From: Semisulcospira habei | Lineage: Eukaryota; Mollusca; Gastropoda; Semisulcospiridae | Length of the DNA stretch: 64,000 nt | Direction of reading: 5' to 3' | Assembly (NCBI GenBank): GCA_036245525.1 | Contig: BTPG01000004.1 | Coordinates: 229,680,153-229,744,152 of the forward strand | Shown: positions 45,448 through 56,871 of the stretch, piece after piece | Position numbering within the stretch: the first letter of the stretch is position 1 | Layout: every line of letters starts with the position of its first letter | The notes under the pieces: generated by a model | Told to the model about the DNA's origin: nothing | What the model saw: the letters and a program-made list of their open reading frames with translations, nothing else | Database searches by the model: none | Translations under genes and position numbers: made by a program

Positions 45448-46280
45448 TACATTGCCCAGGTACACAGCCACATTGCTCACGGTGTGAGGTGCCACCTAGT
45501 GACCAGGTACACAGCCACATTGCCCAAGGTGTGAGGTGCCACCTAGTGACCAGGTACACAGCCACATTGCCCAAGGTGTGGAGGTGCCACCTAGTGACCA
45601 GGTACACAGCCACATTGCCCAAGGTGTGGAGGTGCCACTTAGTGACCAGGTACACAGTCACATTGCCCACAGTGTGAGGTGCCACCTAGTGACCAGCCAC
45701 ACAGCCACATTGCCCACAGTGTGGAGGTGTCACCTAGTGACCAGGTACACAGCCACATTGCCCACGGTGTGAGGTGCCACCTAGTGACCAGGTACACAGC
45801 CATACTGCCCATGGTGTGAGGTGCCACCTAGTGACCAGGTACACAGCCACATTGCCCAAGGTGTGGAGGTGCCACCTAGTGACCAGGTACACAGCCACAT
45901 TGCCCACGGTGTGAGGTGCCACCTAGTGACCAGGTACACAGCCATATTGCTCATGGTGTGAGGTGCCACCTAGTGACCAGGTACACAGCCACATTGCCCA
46001 CGGTGTGAGGTGCCACCTAGTGACCAGGCACACAGCCACATTGCCCACGGTGTGGAGGTGCCACCTAGTGACCAGGTACACAGCCACATTGCCCAAGGTG
46101 TGGAGGTGCCACCTAGTGACCAGGTACACAGCCACATTGCCCAAGGTGTGGAGGTGCCACCTAGTGACCAGGTACACCGCCACATTGCCTAAGGTGTGGA
46201 GGTGCCATCGAGTCACCAGGTACACAGCCACATTGCCCAAGGTGTGGAGGTGCCACCTAGTGACCAAGTACCTGTTGCAG

Positions 46281-46640
46281 CAGATGGAGTCACCATGATA
46301 ATTCATGGGTAGTGCCATATTGCCCGAAGTGTGGAGGGGCCACATAGTGACCAGGTACCTGCTGCAGCAGATGGAGGTGCCGCCTAGTGACCGTGTACCT
46401 GTTGCAGCAGATGGAGGTGCCACCTAATGACCGTGTACCTGATGCAGCAGATGGAGGTGCCACCTAATGACCGTCTACCTGTTGCAGCAGATGGAGGTGC
46501 CACCTAATGACCGTGTACCTGTTGCAGCAGATGGAGGTGCCACCTAATGACCGTGTACCTGTTGGAGCAGATGGAGGTGCCACCTAATGACCGTGTACCT
46601 GTTGCAGCAGATGGAGTCACCATGATAATTCACAGATAGT
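46281..46640. repeat. 40-bp minisatellite with H1 fragments
   Basis: About six copies of GCAGCAGATGGAGGTGCCAC + ctaatgaccgtgtacctgtt, flanked by broken H1 arms (accatgataattca at 46291 and 46619). It is again derived from the H1 flank. Confidence 0.88.
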
Positions 46641-46897
46641 GCCTGATTAGTTGAGGAAAGGAGGCGTGCCAAGAGTCTTCCACTTCTCACCAAAATATGA
46701 AAAAGAGGTGGGGGTAGGGCAAAACCCTTGAAACTGCCCACCCCCCACCCCCACCTTCCCCCCAAGATCTTCCCCTGTTGGACTATACCCCCAAATCTGT
46801 GGCCAGCAAGACAGATATCGGTAGTAGGGATCTGTGAAAAAGTGGAGTTTTATCTGCGTTTTGTTGTATCCAGCTGTCGTTACTGTGACTACGTTAC

Positions 46898-47548
46898 CTC
46901 GTGTGATGGTGCACCGACAACTGGCGAGCTGTGCGCGTAGATTCTCCACCATTCTCTTCAGTGTCATCACCTCCACCTCATCTGTGATGGTGCACCGCCA
47001 ACTGGCGAGCTGTGTGCATAGATTCTCCACCATTCTCTTCAGTGTCGTCACCTCCACCTCATCTGTGATGGTGCGCTGACAACTAGCAAGCTGTGCGCGT
47101 AGATTCTCCACCATTCTCTTCAGTGTCGTCACCTCCACCTCATCTGTGATGGTGCACTGACAACTGGCGAGCTGTGCGCATATATTCTCCACCATTCTCT
47201 TCAGTGTCTTCACCTCCACCTCATCTGTGATGGTGCGCCGACAACTGGCGAGCTGTGTGCGTAGATTCTCCACCATTCTCTTCAATGTCCTCACCTCCAC
47301 CTCATCTGTGATTGTGCGCTGACAACTGGCGAGCTGTGTGCGTAGATTCTCCACCATTCTCTTCAGTGTCCTCACCTCCACCTCATCTGTGATGGTGCGC
47401 TGACAACTGGCGAGCTGTGCGCGTAGATTCTCCACCGTTCTCTTCAGTGTCGTCACCTCCACGTCATCTGTGATGGTGCGCTGACAACTGGTGAGCTGTG
47501 CACGTAGATTTTCAACCATTCTCTTAAGTGTCTTCACCTCCACCTCAT
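46898..47548 (-). CDS. Coiled-coil repeat exon (8 x 81 bp)
   Basis: An open exon between acceptor (ATATGTTGCAG, exon starts 47548) and donor (G|GTAACG, exon ends 46898). It contains exactly eight 81-bp units of 27 residues, consensus EVEVTTLKRMVENLRAQLAS + CQRTITD. Heptad-spaced Leu/Val/Met indicate a coiled coil. It has a 2-nt lead and a 1-nt tail (phase 1), compatible with splicing straight into the locus 2 zinc-finger exon at 41865. I infer it is an upstream exon of that gene. No disruption is seen. Confidence 0.6.
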
Positions 47549-47627
47549 CTGCAACATATCATGTGGCTGTCACACACTGCACTAGTAACCCATAAAACCC
47601 TGAAATGCTACGATTGCATGTTGATCA

Positions 47628-47722
47628 ACAGTGATAGTTCAAGAGTTGTGTCAGAATTGCTTGGCGCCTGTAGGTGCCAAGCTGTTCTGACACCACCCTT
47701 GAACTATCGTGGTCAATTTGTC
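47628..47722. repeat. Hairpin, family H1
   Basis: AGTGATAGTTCAAGAGTTGTG paired with CACCCTTGAACTATCGT around TTGGCGCCTGTAGGTGCCAA. Confidence 0.75.
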
Positions 47723-47894
47723 TCAAGAACTGTGATGTAGACCTCAAAGTCTTGCAGACATCAAGTTGCCATCAGTTCCTAGAAGTAAGCATCATTAATT
47801 TCTGATGGTTTCTTTTTCTCTCTCAAATATTGTATAGTATTGAAAACAATTGCTAGGACACACATGTCAAGATGCTCAAGGCACTGCAGGGTTG

Positions 47895-48328
47895 TACATT
47901 GCTTAACATCCCGACAGCAACAAGGCTTTTTTAGGACGTGCCTGCACTGCTTGTGAAAAAAACAAACAGAATATTGAATGTATGTCGCCAGCCGATCCAA
48001 TACGTTAAATAAACCAACGACATGGGGCCTAAATAAAGCTAAGACTATTTAGCAACACACATCCAAAATCAAGAGCTACAGGCAGCGCAGACAGTAGGGA
48101 GAGTTTAAAAAAGGAACATACAGGTGAATGGACCAAGGGTAGACAGAAACACATAATAATAATACATAGTATTTGTATGGCGTATTTCTCATAATTTATA
48201 ATATAACTCAATGTGATGCCCTAGAATAGAGTGGAAAACCCATCCTGTGGGGCTGACCAGGGTGACCCTGAGAACTAAAAAGTAGTTAACCCCACCCAAG
48301 TCTCCCAGGGCAGACCTGGGTGGGGGAG
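47895..48328 (-). repeat. R1 retroposon with nested SINE R2 tail
   Basis: The target duplication GCAC(T/A)GCAGGGTTG at 47881-47894 and 48329-48342 has one mismatch. A ~70-bp insert at about 48152-48222 is the reverse complement of the R2 SINE tail seen at 29635-29697, a nested younger insertion. Confidence 0.8.
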
Positions 48329-48426
48329 GCACAGCAGGGTTGGAAGCTGGAGCTATGAAAGCCTGCTGCCATGAAGCTCTACTTTATGTGCCAACCTTAT
48401 ATATTTCTGACACACCACAGCAAGAT

Positions 48427-48515
48427 ATGAATCAACCATGATAGTTCAAGGGCTGTGCCAGAATAGCTTGCACCAAGCTATTCTGGCATCACCCTTGAAC
48501 TATCCTGGTGGATAT
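48427..48515. repeat. Hairpin, family H1
   Basis: ATCAACCATGATAGTTCAAGG paired with CACCCTTGAACTATCCTGGT; loop 'agcttgcaccaagct'. Confidence 0.75.
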
Positions 48516-48754
48516 ATCTTCTACATTATACAATCTTTACAGGACAACTGCAAAATTTGACAATTTGACTCATGAACCCATTACATCCTGAAGCTGATTT
48601 TTGTAATAAATTTGCTCACTGTCTTATGAAGGCAGCATTACAGGCACCGACCTATTTTGGCACCACAATTGAACTATCGCAGTCAAACTGAGTTCAAGAA
48701 GTACAAAACTCACCATTTGGAACGCCCAAAATGTGGATCATCGCGGCCACTCAT

Positions 48755-48958
48755 GCTTATCCTCACCGGCGCATTTCCCAAATGTTGGAAGTGTTACTTA
48801 ATGACTGTGTACTATTAGCAGGAGATGGATTGACCATGATAATTCAAGGGTAGTGCCAGATTAGCTTGGCACCTGAACATGGGCAGCCAATCTGACACTA
48901 CCCTTGAATTATCATGGTCAATCCATCTCCTGCTGTAGGGGGTTGTGGCTAAATGGGA
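48755..48958. mobile_element. H1 hairpin MITE, well-preserved copy
   Basis: ~50-bp arms start GCAGGAGATGGATTGACCAT (48828) and end in its complement (48937). The left flank 'gcatttcccaaatgttggaagtgttacttaatgactgtgtac' is recognisably the ancestor or relative of the 47-bp satellite unit. Confidence 0.75.
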
Positions 48959-49139
48959 TTAATGTGCTGGGTAGGGACTGTCAGGTTGATTGAAAAGTTA
49001 TTTTCTGATAAAATTCATAATATATTCAGCGTGATTTTAATCAATGAGCTTGGAGGGGGGGGGGGGGTGGAGCGGGGAGGAGGGGGGGGGTCATTGACAT
49101 CACTCTGTGTCACCTTGAACACTGTAATAATAACAAGAG

Positions 49140-49372
49140 CTTTTTATTCCCTAGTCCATCCTCCCACACCCTGGTCACAGCCACTCTTTCCCTAGTCCAT
49201 CCTCCCACACCCTGGTCACAGCCACTCTTTCCCTAGTCCATCCTCCCACACCCTGGTCACAGCCACCTATTCCCTAGTCCATCCTCCCACACCCTGGTCA
49301 CAGACACTTTTTCCCTAGACCATCCTCCCACACCCTGATCACAGACACTTTTCCTCCCACACCTTGGTCACA
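49140..49372 (+). repeat. 41-bp minisatellite
   Basis: Five to six copies of TTCCCTAGTCCATCCTCCCA + caccctggtcacagccactct. Confidence 0.9.
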
Positions 49373-49519
49373 GAACTCGTCTGGGTTTACACGATGAGCT
49401 GCCAGTCACTACATTGTTTTATACGTGTGAATGGAGTCTGAGTGTTTCTACAAGCTCAGACTGTCATTACTGACCCTCCGCTATGCCTTCTATATGATAA
49501 TTTGTTGGACAAGGGCAAA

Positions 49520-49550
49520 TCGGGGGGGGGGGGGGGGGGGGGGGGGGGGA
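49520..49550. repeat. poly-G tract
   Basis: About 29 consecutive G. Similar homopolymer runs occur at 3291-3305, 3507-3523, 43725-43738, 44625-44653 (C), 52838-52858, 53541-53563, 60079-60103 (C) and 60944-60961 (C). Confidence 0.9.
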
Positions 49551-49732
49551 TAACAAGACATCCCTCCTCCCTCGGCTTTTTGAAAGTTTGTTGTTGAGAA
49601 GGCGCGAGAGGCATGTCATAATCTCCCTCCTTCCCTCCCCCCAACCACCACCACCACCAGTGAAATAAAAGCCCAGACAAACATGTGATTCTGCATGTTT
49701 GTCCGGGCTTTTTAACCCAGCTTTTGATCCAA

Positions 49733-50575
49733 ATGTGTGCAGTATGGACCCACATCTGATGTCTGGAAATCATGTGTTGTCTTTCTGTGTGCAGTATGGA
49801 CCCACATCTGATGTCTGGAAATCATGTGTTGTCTTTCTGTGTGCAATATGGACCCACTGCTGATGTCTAGAAATCATGTGTTGTCTTTCTGTGTGCAGTA
49901 TGGACCCACTGCTGATGTCTAGAAATCATGTGTTGTCTTTCTGTGTGCAGTATGGACCCACTGCTGATGTCTAGAAATCATGTGTTGTCTTTCTGTGTGC
50001 AGTATGGACCCACTGCTGATGTCTAGAAATCATGTGTTGTCTTTCTGTGTGCAGTATGGACCCACTGTTGATGTCTAGAAATCATGTGTTGTCTTTCTGT
50101 GTGCAGTATGGACCCACTGCTGATGTCTAGAAATCATGTGTTGTCTTTCTGTGTGCAGTATAGACCCACTGCTGATGTCTAGAAATCATGTGTTGTCTTT
50201 CTGTGTGCAGTATGGACCCACTGTTGATGTCTAGAAATCATGTGTTGTCTTTCTGTGTGCAGTATGGACCCACTGTTGATGTCTAGAAATCATGTGTTGT
50301 CTTTCTGTGTGCAGTATGGACCCACTGCTGATGTCTAGAAATCATGATTGTGTTGTCTTTCTGTGTGCAGTATGGACCCACTGCTGATATCTAGAAATCA
50401 TGTGTTGGTCTTTCTGTGTGCAGTATGGACCCACTGCTGATGTCTAAAAATCATGTGTTGTCTTTCTGTGTGCAGTATGGACCCACTGCTGATGTCTAGA
50501 AATCATGTGTTGTCTTTCTGTGTGCAGTATGGACTCACTGCTGATGTCTAGAAATCATGTGTTGTCTTTCTGTAT
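49733..50575 (+). repeat. 52-bp minisatellite
   Basis: About 16 copies of a 52-bp unit with GTGTGCAGTATGGACCCACT and AGAAATCATGTGTTGTCTTT. Confidence 0.95.
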
Positions 50576-50613
50576 CAAAGAATATTGACTGCAGTCACAG
50601 GGGCCCCACTTAC

Positions 50614-50822
50614 GCTGTGTTTGCATGGAAGCAATAGTAGATCTCAAGGATGCAATCGTATCTGCATCACGCTTCAGTTGTGCCGCCACGAGTTCTACTT
50701 GCAGGAAGCTGTGCTGCTCTGTGTGGTGAAGTCCATCTGTCTTTCCAACGTCCATCCTTGTGTCCGCAGCTGTGACCTGAATCCTGGTCTGTTCACGAGC
50801 CAACACAATCTGAATACATGTA
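50614..50822 (-). CDS. Putative coiled-coil exon
   Basis: Flanked by acceptor-like TTTGTTCACAG (ends 50823; alternative AG at 50810) and donor GTAAGTGG (exon end 50614, 1-nt tail). It encodes a Gln/Thr-rich stretch, then LQVELVAAQLKRDADTIASL, heptad-like and resembling the 27-residue unit of the 46.9-kb exon. It is probably an upstream exon of the same minus-strand gene; the 1-nt tail fits the 2-nt lead of that exon. Confidence 0.4.
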
Positions 50823-50984
50823 CTGTGAACAAAGGGAAAAGAAAAGCAAAAGTATACCGGCATATGTATGTATTCCTCCACAGGCATGCAGCACCGATAT
50901 TGTGTGTTTTACAGCTGACTGCATGCACAAGGGGATTAATTAACCCTATTCACCCTGATACGCCCATCACTTGAAATGAATTTG

Positions 50985-51760
50985 ACTGATAGTTCATGGG
51001 TGGTGCCAGAATAGCTTGGCGCCGCACGGCACCACACTTTTGTGGCACCACCTTTGAACTAAAGCAGTTGATCTATGTCCTAATGTGTACTGCAGCCTTC
51101 ACAGGACAAGAAGCGAGTTCTACCCAATCAGCCTCAGGATGTCATGGGTTAACTCACTACAGCCTCAGGATGTTTGTGGCACCACCCTTGAACTAAAGCA
51201 GTTGATCTATGTCCTAATGTGTACTGCTGCCTTCACAGGACAAGAAGCGAGTTCTATCCAATCAGCCTCAGGATGTCATTATGGCACCACCCTTGAACTA
51301 CAGCAGTTGATCTATCTCCTAATGTGTACTGCAGCATTCACAGGACAAGAAGCAAGTTCTACCCAATCAGCCTCAGGATGTCATGGGTTAACTCACTACA
51401 GCCTCAGGATGTTTGTGGCACCACCCTTGAACTACAGCAGTTGATCTATGTCCTAATGTGTACTGCAGCCTTCACAGGACAAGAAGCGAGTTCTACCCAA
51501 TCAGCCTCAGGATGTTTGTGGCACCACCCTTGAACTACAGCAGTTGATCTATCTCCTAATGTGTACTGCAGCCTTCACAGGACAAGAAGCAAGTTCTACC
51601 CAATCAGCCTCAGGATGTTTGTGGCACCACCCTTGAACTACAGCAGTTGATCTATGTCCTAATGTGTACTGCAGCCTTCACAGGACAAGAAACGAGTTCT
51701 ACCCAATCAGCCTCAGGATGTCATGGGTTAACTCACTACAGCCTCAGGATATTAGACTGT
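50985..51760. repeat. H1 hairpin plus ~100/130-bp tandem array from its right arm
   Basis: A hairpin (50985-51075) is followed by about six units. Each begins with the hairpin right arm (TGGCACCACCCTTGAACTA) and runs through 'gcagttgatctatgtcctaatgtg', 'cttcacaggacaagaagc' and 'caatcagcctcagga'. Some units add 'tgtcatgggttaactcactacagcctcagga'. ORFs here are repeat artefacts. Confidence 0.88.
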
Positions 51761-51966
51761 GATGATGTGGTCTTTTAGTCACTGTGTTTGTTTATTCATG
51801 TATCATTTTTTTTTATATTTTTTTGGCGTTTAATAATCATTCATGGTACTGTGCCCTAGTCTTTACTGTCTAAGGGAACTGCTAGATTGTTTCACCTTGA
51901 TCTGGTGACTACCTTAGGGGTCAGCAGGGGGCACTGCTAGTTCGACCAATCAACCCGGTATGTGTG

Positions 51967-51968
<2 letters not shown>

Positions 51969-52000
<32 letters not shown>

Positions 52001-52015
52001 TGGGGGGGGGGGGTC
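51969..52015. repeat. (GT)n and poly-G low complexity
   Basis: A (GT)n run followed by a G run, then (AGT)n at 52024-52043. Confidence 0.9.
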
Positions 52016-52129
52016 TGTGTGTAGCAGTAGTAGTAGTAGTAGTGCGAGGACAAAATAGGCTGTGAGGCCTTTGTAAATGTCCTTTCTTTCTTTATTTTCT
52101 TTATGGGTCTGCTATTCATGCAATTTTCC

Positions 52130-52802
52130 TATAAATCATTCATCATAGGAATAGAAAATCTCTTTAAATTTTGGTAATTCGTCCAGCTGGTTTTTAAAAG
52201 AATTTATGTTAGGTGCTTTTTTTTAATGAAACTGGTAACTCATTCCAAACAATGGCAACTCTGTTAGAAAAACAGAACTTCCGCAGGTTAGTGTTGCAGT
52301 GCCTTACAAAGATTTTACCTTCAGAGTTTCGGGTTCTGTCACAAACTGGTGCTGCAAAAAAGTCATTCCAATTTAGGTCGTCGATGCCATTATAAATTTT
52401 TAAAACTTGTATTAAGTCACCACGTATTCTACGTCCACGTAAGGAGTGTAGTCCAAAGTATTTGAGTCTGTCTAAGTAAGTCATATTTCTACATTCTTTA
52501 ACCAGCTTTGTTGCTCGTCTCTGTACCCTTTCGAGTGCAACTGATTGTCTCTTTAAACCTGGGTACCATACAGTGTTTGCGTATTCTAAATGTGGTCTGA
52601 CTAGTGATTTATACAGTTTACTAAAAATATCCTTATCCAAATAATTAAAGGCTCTCTTAATTACTCCAACCATTTTGTTGGATTTATTGATACAGTTCTG
52701 AATGTGGGGGTCAAAGGATAGAGCTTTATCAAAAACAACACCTAAGTCTCTTTCCTCCTCACAAGATACCACCTTTCTAATGTCGCTGTTAACTTTCATC
52801 AA
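52130..52802 (-). mobile_element. CR1-type LINE 3' fragment
   Basis: The minus-strand ORF (197 codons) carries the RT C-terminal region: EERDLGVVFDKALSF, LYKSLVRPHLEYANTVWYPG, ALERVQRRATKLV and RRIRGDLIQVLKIYNG, ending NELPVSLKKST. These are typical of CR1-clade polyproteins. The 5' part, including the catalytic YADD, is missing, as in ordinary 5' truncation. The left edge has a short 3' UTR. Confidence 0.85.
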
Positions 52803-52924
52803 GTAATCATGTGTGTGTGTGTGTTTGTGTGTAGTGGGGGGGGGGGGGGGGGGGGGGGAGGCAGGTAATTTTAGTCCTAAAGGAAAAAGGGAACAGTATA
52901 TTGGTGTTTTGTGTAGGTGGCTAT

Positions 52925-53205
52925 GAGGTGTTTATGCCCACTTAGCTGTCTGCAAAACGGGAACAGTATACCTGTGCTGAAATCTGACCACCCCCAGTGT
53001 GTTACACAACCTGTTTCAAGTCAATGGCGCAGTTAACAGGGAACAGTATGCCTCTCCTGAAATCTGACCACCCCCAGTGTGTTACACGACCTGTTTCAAG
53101 TCAATGTCGCAGTTAACAGGGAACAGTATGCCTCTCCTGAAATCTGACCACCCCCAGTGTGTTACACGACCTGTTTCAAGTCAATGGCGCAGTTAACAGG
53201 GAAGT
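52925..53205. repeat. 80-bp minisatellite
   Basis: About three copies of GGGAACAGTATGCCTCTCCT...GTTTCAAGTCAATGGCGCAG. The last unit runs into the dispersed repeat shared with 34.85 kb. Confidence 0.88.
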
Positions 53206-53517
53206 TTTTATGCGCACTTAGCCGACATGTTAATTTACCTTGAGTGAATCGTGCAAACCTACCGTGTGCACTGGAAATTGTCTCGTCATGATTTCTGAGA
53301 AACTCTCACTCAGATATAATAATTAGATTTAGCGAAATCAGTTAGCGCGAGTGATGTGGGGTTATGTTAGATTGATGGTGTACGTTATTAAAATATAATA
53401 GATTGGGAGTATTTGTTAGGCAATAATTAGGTAGGAGTCTCCCGGGCCCCAGTATCTCAATCTCTCTGTTGAAGCCAAAATGGTGGTATTAAGAGTATGG
53501 CTTGGCCAGTCACGGTT

Positions 53518-53642
53518 CTTGTCGCCTCGTGGGTCCGGTCAGGGGGGGGGGGGGGGGGGGGGGGTCTATATCAGGGGCAAGAGTCCGGGGCTTTAGCCTC
53601 CGATATTGACTCCCCTGATCGGACCCCAGAAGCGACAAAAAA
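53518..53642. repeat. Imperfect foldback with poly-G arm
   Basis: TTGTCGCCTCGTGGGTCCGG on the left and GGACCCCAGAAGCGACAA on the right are inverted repeats (~22/27 matches), followed by an A28 run. Confidence 0.6.
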
Positions 53643-54148
53643 AAAAAAAAAAAAAAAAAAAAAACACTGGCAAAGCTCAACTCGTAACACAACTAGTAAT
53701 AAGTACCGCTTGTCGCCGAGAAACGTTTAACACAAATAACAGATCGACTCACCCGGCCTGCGGAAGCGTCTTTGACACCGGTTTGTAGACGGAATGTCGG
53801 GCAGTTACCACTGGCGGCACTGAAACTAATAACTACAGAATGAGTAGTGTACCTCTCTCGCTCTCTATCCGCCTACCGCTGCGCACCCCTGGCCAATGAC
53901 AGTAAATACAGGCTCAAACCCTTGACGACTGGTCGTCACCTGCTGGAGACGTAACCAAACCCCGGTTCACCTACACAGACTAGGTGACACTTTTTGACGC
54001 TGGAGAAGAGATCTTTCACATGACGTCATCAATTTGCGCGTACCGGAGGGTGGAGGACAAGCGAACGGCGGGAGTAGTAGCGGCAACGTGAACGAGCGCA
54101 CGTACTCGTGCTGTTTTCGGCGTTCTAGTTGAATCAGTTTGCATCAAA

Positions 54149-56037
54149 ATGGTAAATTTCTGTTGTATTTTCAACTGCCACAACCGCAGTGATAGGGAGA
54201 CCGATAGGACATTTCACAGAATCCCGAATGTGTTGAAAATAAACGAGGAACAGAGAGGGCTGTCGGAGCGGAGAAGACGAGAATGGGTGCGTCAGGTTAA
54301 CCGCAAAAAACATCACGTTTGATTCGGCGAAATGCTGGCATCGAGTCTGCTCGGACCACTTTGTCACTGGTAAGTTAAAATAATACAATTTTAAGCTTTA
54401 TTTCACTACGTTACGACTGACAACACGGGTGGAAGCGAGCAGGGAAGTGTTGTGCAGACAGGGAGTGGAGGGGGCGGGCCCTGGAGGAGAGGTGTGCTGC
54501 TGTTAAATATGAAACAATGGTAAATTTGCCTCTGTGTGTGTGAGTGTGTGTGTGCTTGTTTCTTTCTCAGTGTGAATTTCTGTACTTGCAGATGCGTGCA
54601 TGTTTTTGTTTGTTTTGTGTTTGTATCATTTAGTTAATCACTGCATTTATTTAGTGCAAAGTGTACATGCACTCATTACCATTTAACAGTGTAATTCACA
54701 TTACTGTTAACTTTTGTTTAATATCTGCTAGTATTAAAAACAATATTGTATGTTTACATTAAGTAATGTACAATCTTATTTCAGGTCAGCCAGCAGACAT
54801 GCATGATGTTACACACCCAGACTGGATTCCGACCCTCAGATTAGGTCACTCTAAAGGGATGACCTCGAAGCCAGAACTGTATGAGAGAACTGCAAAACGA
54901 AACATGACAACAGCAGTGAGGGAGCAGGAGCAGACGTTGCAATGCAGCAAGTCAGGCGAGAGCAGCATGCAAGAGTCAGCAGACAGCATCACCACAGTAG
55001 AATGCTCCGACCATGTTTCAAATGAAGCACACGCAGGCATTGACCAAGGTACACAGACAGATTTGACCATATGAATACATTTCACAGCTTGAAAATGTTG
55101 TGAATGATCAGAATGTGGAGATACAAAATCTTAGGGAAAAGTTAAATGGAAAAGACTTCACTGAGGAGGCTTTTCGTGATAAAGATGACAGGGTGAAGTA
55201 TTACACTGCATTGCCAAATTTCATCATTTTGCTTGCAACATTTAATTTGATTTCACCATGCGTGAGCACAGATGCTAAGGCTCGGCTCTCCAAGTTCCAG
55301 CAGTTTCTTCTTGTTTTGATGAAATTGAGGCTGAACCTTCCAATTCAGGTGCTTGCTGACATGTTCAGTGTGTCATACAGCACAGCCAGGCGGATCTTTT
55401 ACAATGTGTTAGATGTTTTGTATGTGAGACTGCATCCCCTTGTTATCTGGCCAGAGAGAGAGAACATAAAGAGAACTATGCCTGCAACATTCATATATGC
55501 ATTTGGACGGAAGGTGGCTGTAATCATTGACTGTTTTGAAGTTAAGCTTGAAAAGGCATCCAATCTCCAGGCTCGAAACCAGACCTACTACAAGTATGGA
55601 AACACAACAAAGTTTCTAGTGGGAATCACTCCACAGGGTGTTATCTCATACATTTCCAAATCATGGGGAGGAAGGACAAGTGACAGGCATATCACTGAAC
55701 AGAGTGGCTTTCTAGACAAAATGTTGCCTGGAGATTTGATTCTTGCTGACAGAGGCTTGAACATTCATGACTCTGCAGGACTAAGGTGTGCTGAAGTGAA
55801 GGTTCCTGCGTACACCAGAGGCAAAAAGCAACTATCTGCCTTTGAAGTGGAGTCAACCAGAAAGCTTGCAAATGTTAGAATCCATGTTGAGTGATAGGGT
55901 CACTACGCCAGAAATACACAATTTTAGATTGTGTGTTGCCCCTTGCTTACATGAGCAGTTGTTCTGATCAAAATATGACTGTGTTAGACAAAATTGCTCA
56001 TGTCTGCAGTGCACTTGTGAACTGTTGTACTTACTGA
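54149..56037 (+). pseudogene. THAP-domain DDE transposase, disrupted
   Basis: Exon 1 (54149-54369) encodes a THAP C2CH zinc finger: CCIFNC near the start, then C..H after a frame change at an A6 run (~54304). Donor G|GTAAGT and acceptor TTATTTCAG (exon 2 starts 54785) join in matching phase. Exon 2 has a polar linker and a frame change at ~55075-55100. A short coiled-coil (VEIQNLREKL), an HTH-like region and a DDE_Tnp_4-type core follow: IIDCFEV, GGRTSDRHITE, ILADRGL and the terminal RIHVE with the likely catalytic Glu. Directly after that Glu the frame breaks again (TGA ~55892), and the C-terminal ~45 codons continue in another frame to ~56037. Non-functional copy. Confidence 0.82.
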
Positions 56038-56142
56038 TGAACCCGAGTGCCTGCCCGAGTAGGCGAGTGTTGTCAGAAACTGCCCAGGGTGATGTTTCAG
56101 ATACTGTTTCAACACTGTTGTATGTGGAGCCAGTGGTACTGA

Positions 56143-56871
56143 AAGCTCAGAGATCTCCAGAATGAGTGGTGGACCAGACTTGCACAGAGGACCCAGCTTT
56201 GTGCTGACAATGGTGACTACAGGGGCTTCTACGAAGCACTGAAAGCAGTGTATGGCCCCAGGCACCTGGTACAAAGTCCCCTGCGAAGCGCGAATGGCCT
56301 GGCACTCCTCACAGATAATACCTCCATCTTGAACCGCTGGTCGGAATACTTTCAGAGCCTCTTCAGCGCTGAGCGCATTGTTCAAGAAGCAGTCGTCCTA
56401 CAAATCCCACACCTCCCAGTAAAGGTTGAATTGGATGAACCGCCCACCGCTGAAGAGACCCTCACAGCCATCCACCAGCTCAAGAGTGGCAAAGCAGCAG
56501 GCATTGATGGAATACCGCCAGAGATCTGGAAACATGGAGGCACAGCACTGCACAACAAGCTCCATGACCTCTTTCTCTGCTGCTGGGAGGAAGGAACACT
56601 ACCAAAAGATCTCCGTGATGCAGTCGTTATCACCCTGTACAAGAACAAAGGCGAGAAGTCTGACTGTTCCAACTATCGGGGAATTACCCTGCTGTCCATT
56701 GCTGGGAAAATCCTTGCAAGGCTGCACCTGAATCGGCTGGTACCTGCCATCGCTGAAGACCAACTCCCAGAGGGCCAGTGTGGCTTCAGAGCAAACAGGA
56801 GCACCACCGATATGGTCTTTGTGCTGAGACAGCTACAGGAGAAGTGCCGCGAGCAGAACAAAGGACTGTAA
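56143..56871 (+). mobile_element. Internal LINE segment inserted between ISL2EU genes
   Basis: ~99% identical by eye to 15358-16083 of the full-length LINE (from 'aagctcagagatctcc' to 'caaagg(g/a)ctgta'). It lacks both the endonuclease and the RT catalytic part, and has neither LINE end. No target duplication is evident. The ORF across it (56248-56871) is open but has no function of its own. Confidence 0.9.

Larger units (their letters stand above)
42450..46280. repeat. 47-bp minisatellite, interrupted by two transposons
   Basis: The unit GTGCCACCTAGTGACCAGGT + ACACAGCCACATTGCCCACG + gtgtgag recurs at 42450-42943, 44166-44265 and 45448-46280, some units one base longer (gtgtggag). The two gaps are hAT-like elements with 6-bp target duplications inside the unit, so this is one array split twice. 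The unit is homologous to the flank of H1 hairpin MITEs (compare 48770-48825). Confidence 0.92.

Noticed and set aside
42450..46280. Regular 47-bp repeats as a CRISPR array
   Set aside because: Units are contiguous with no unique spacers, and the genome is eukaryotic.
51996..52160. Short minus-strand ORF with His/Thr-Pro run
   Set aside because: Translation of a (GT)n/poly-G microsatellite.
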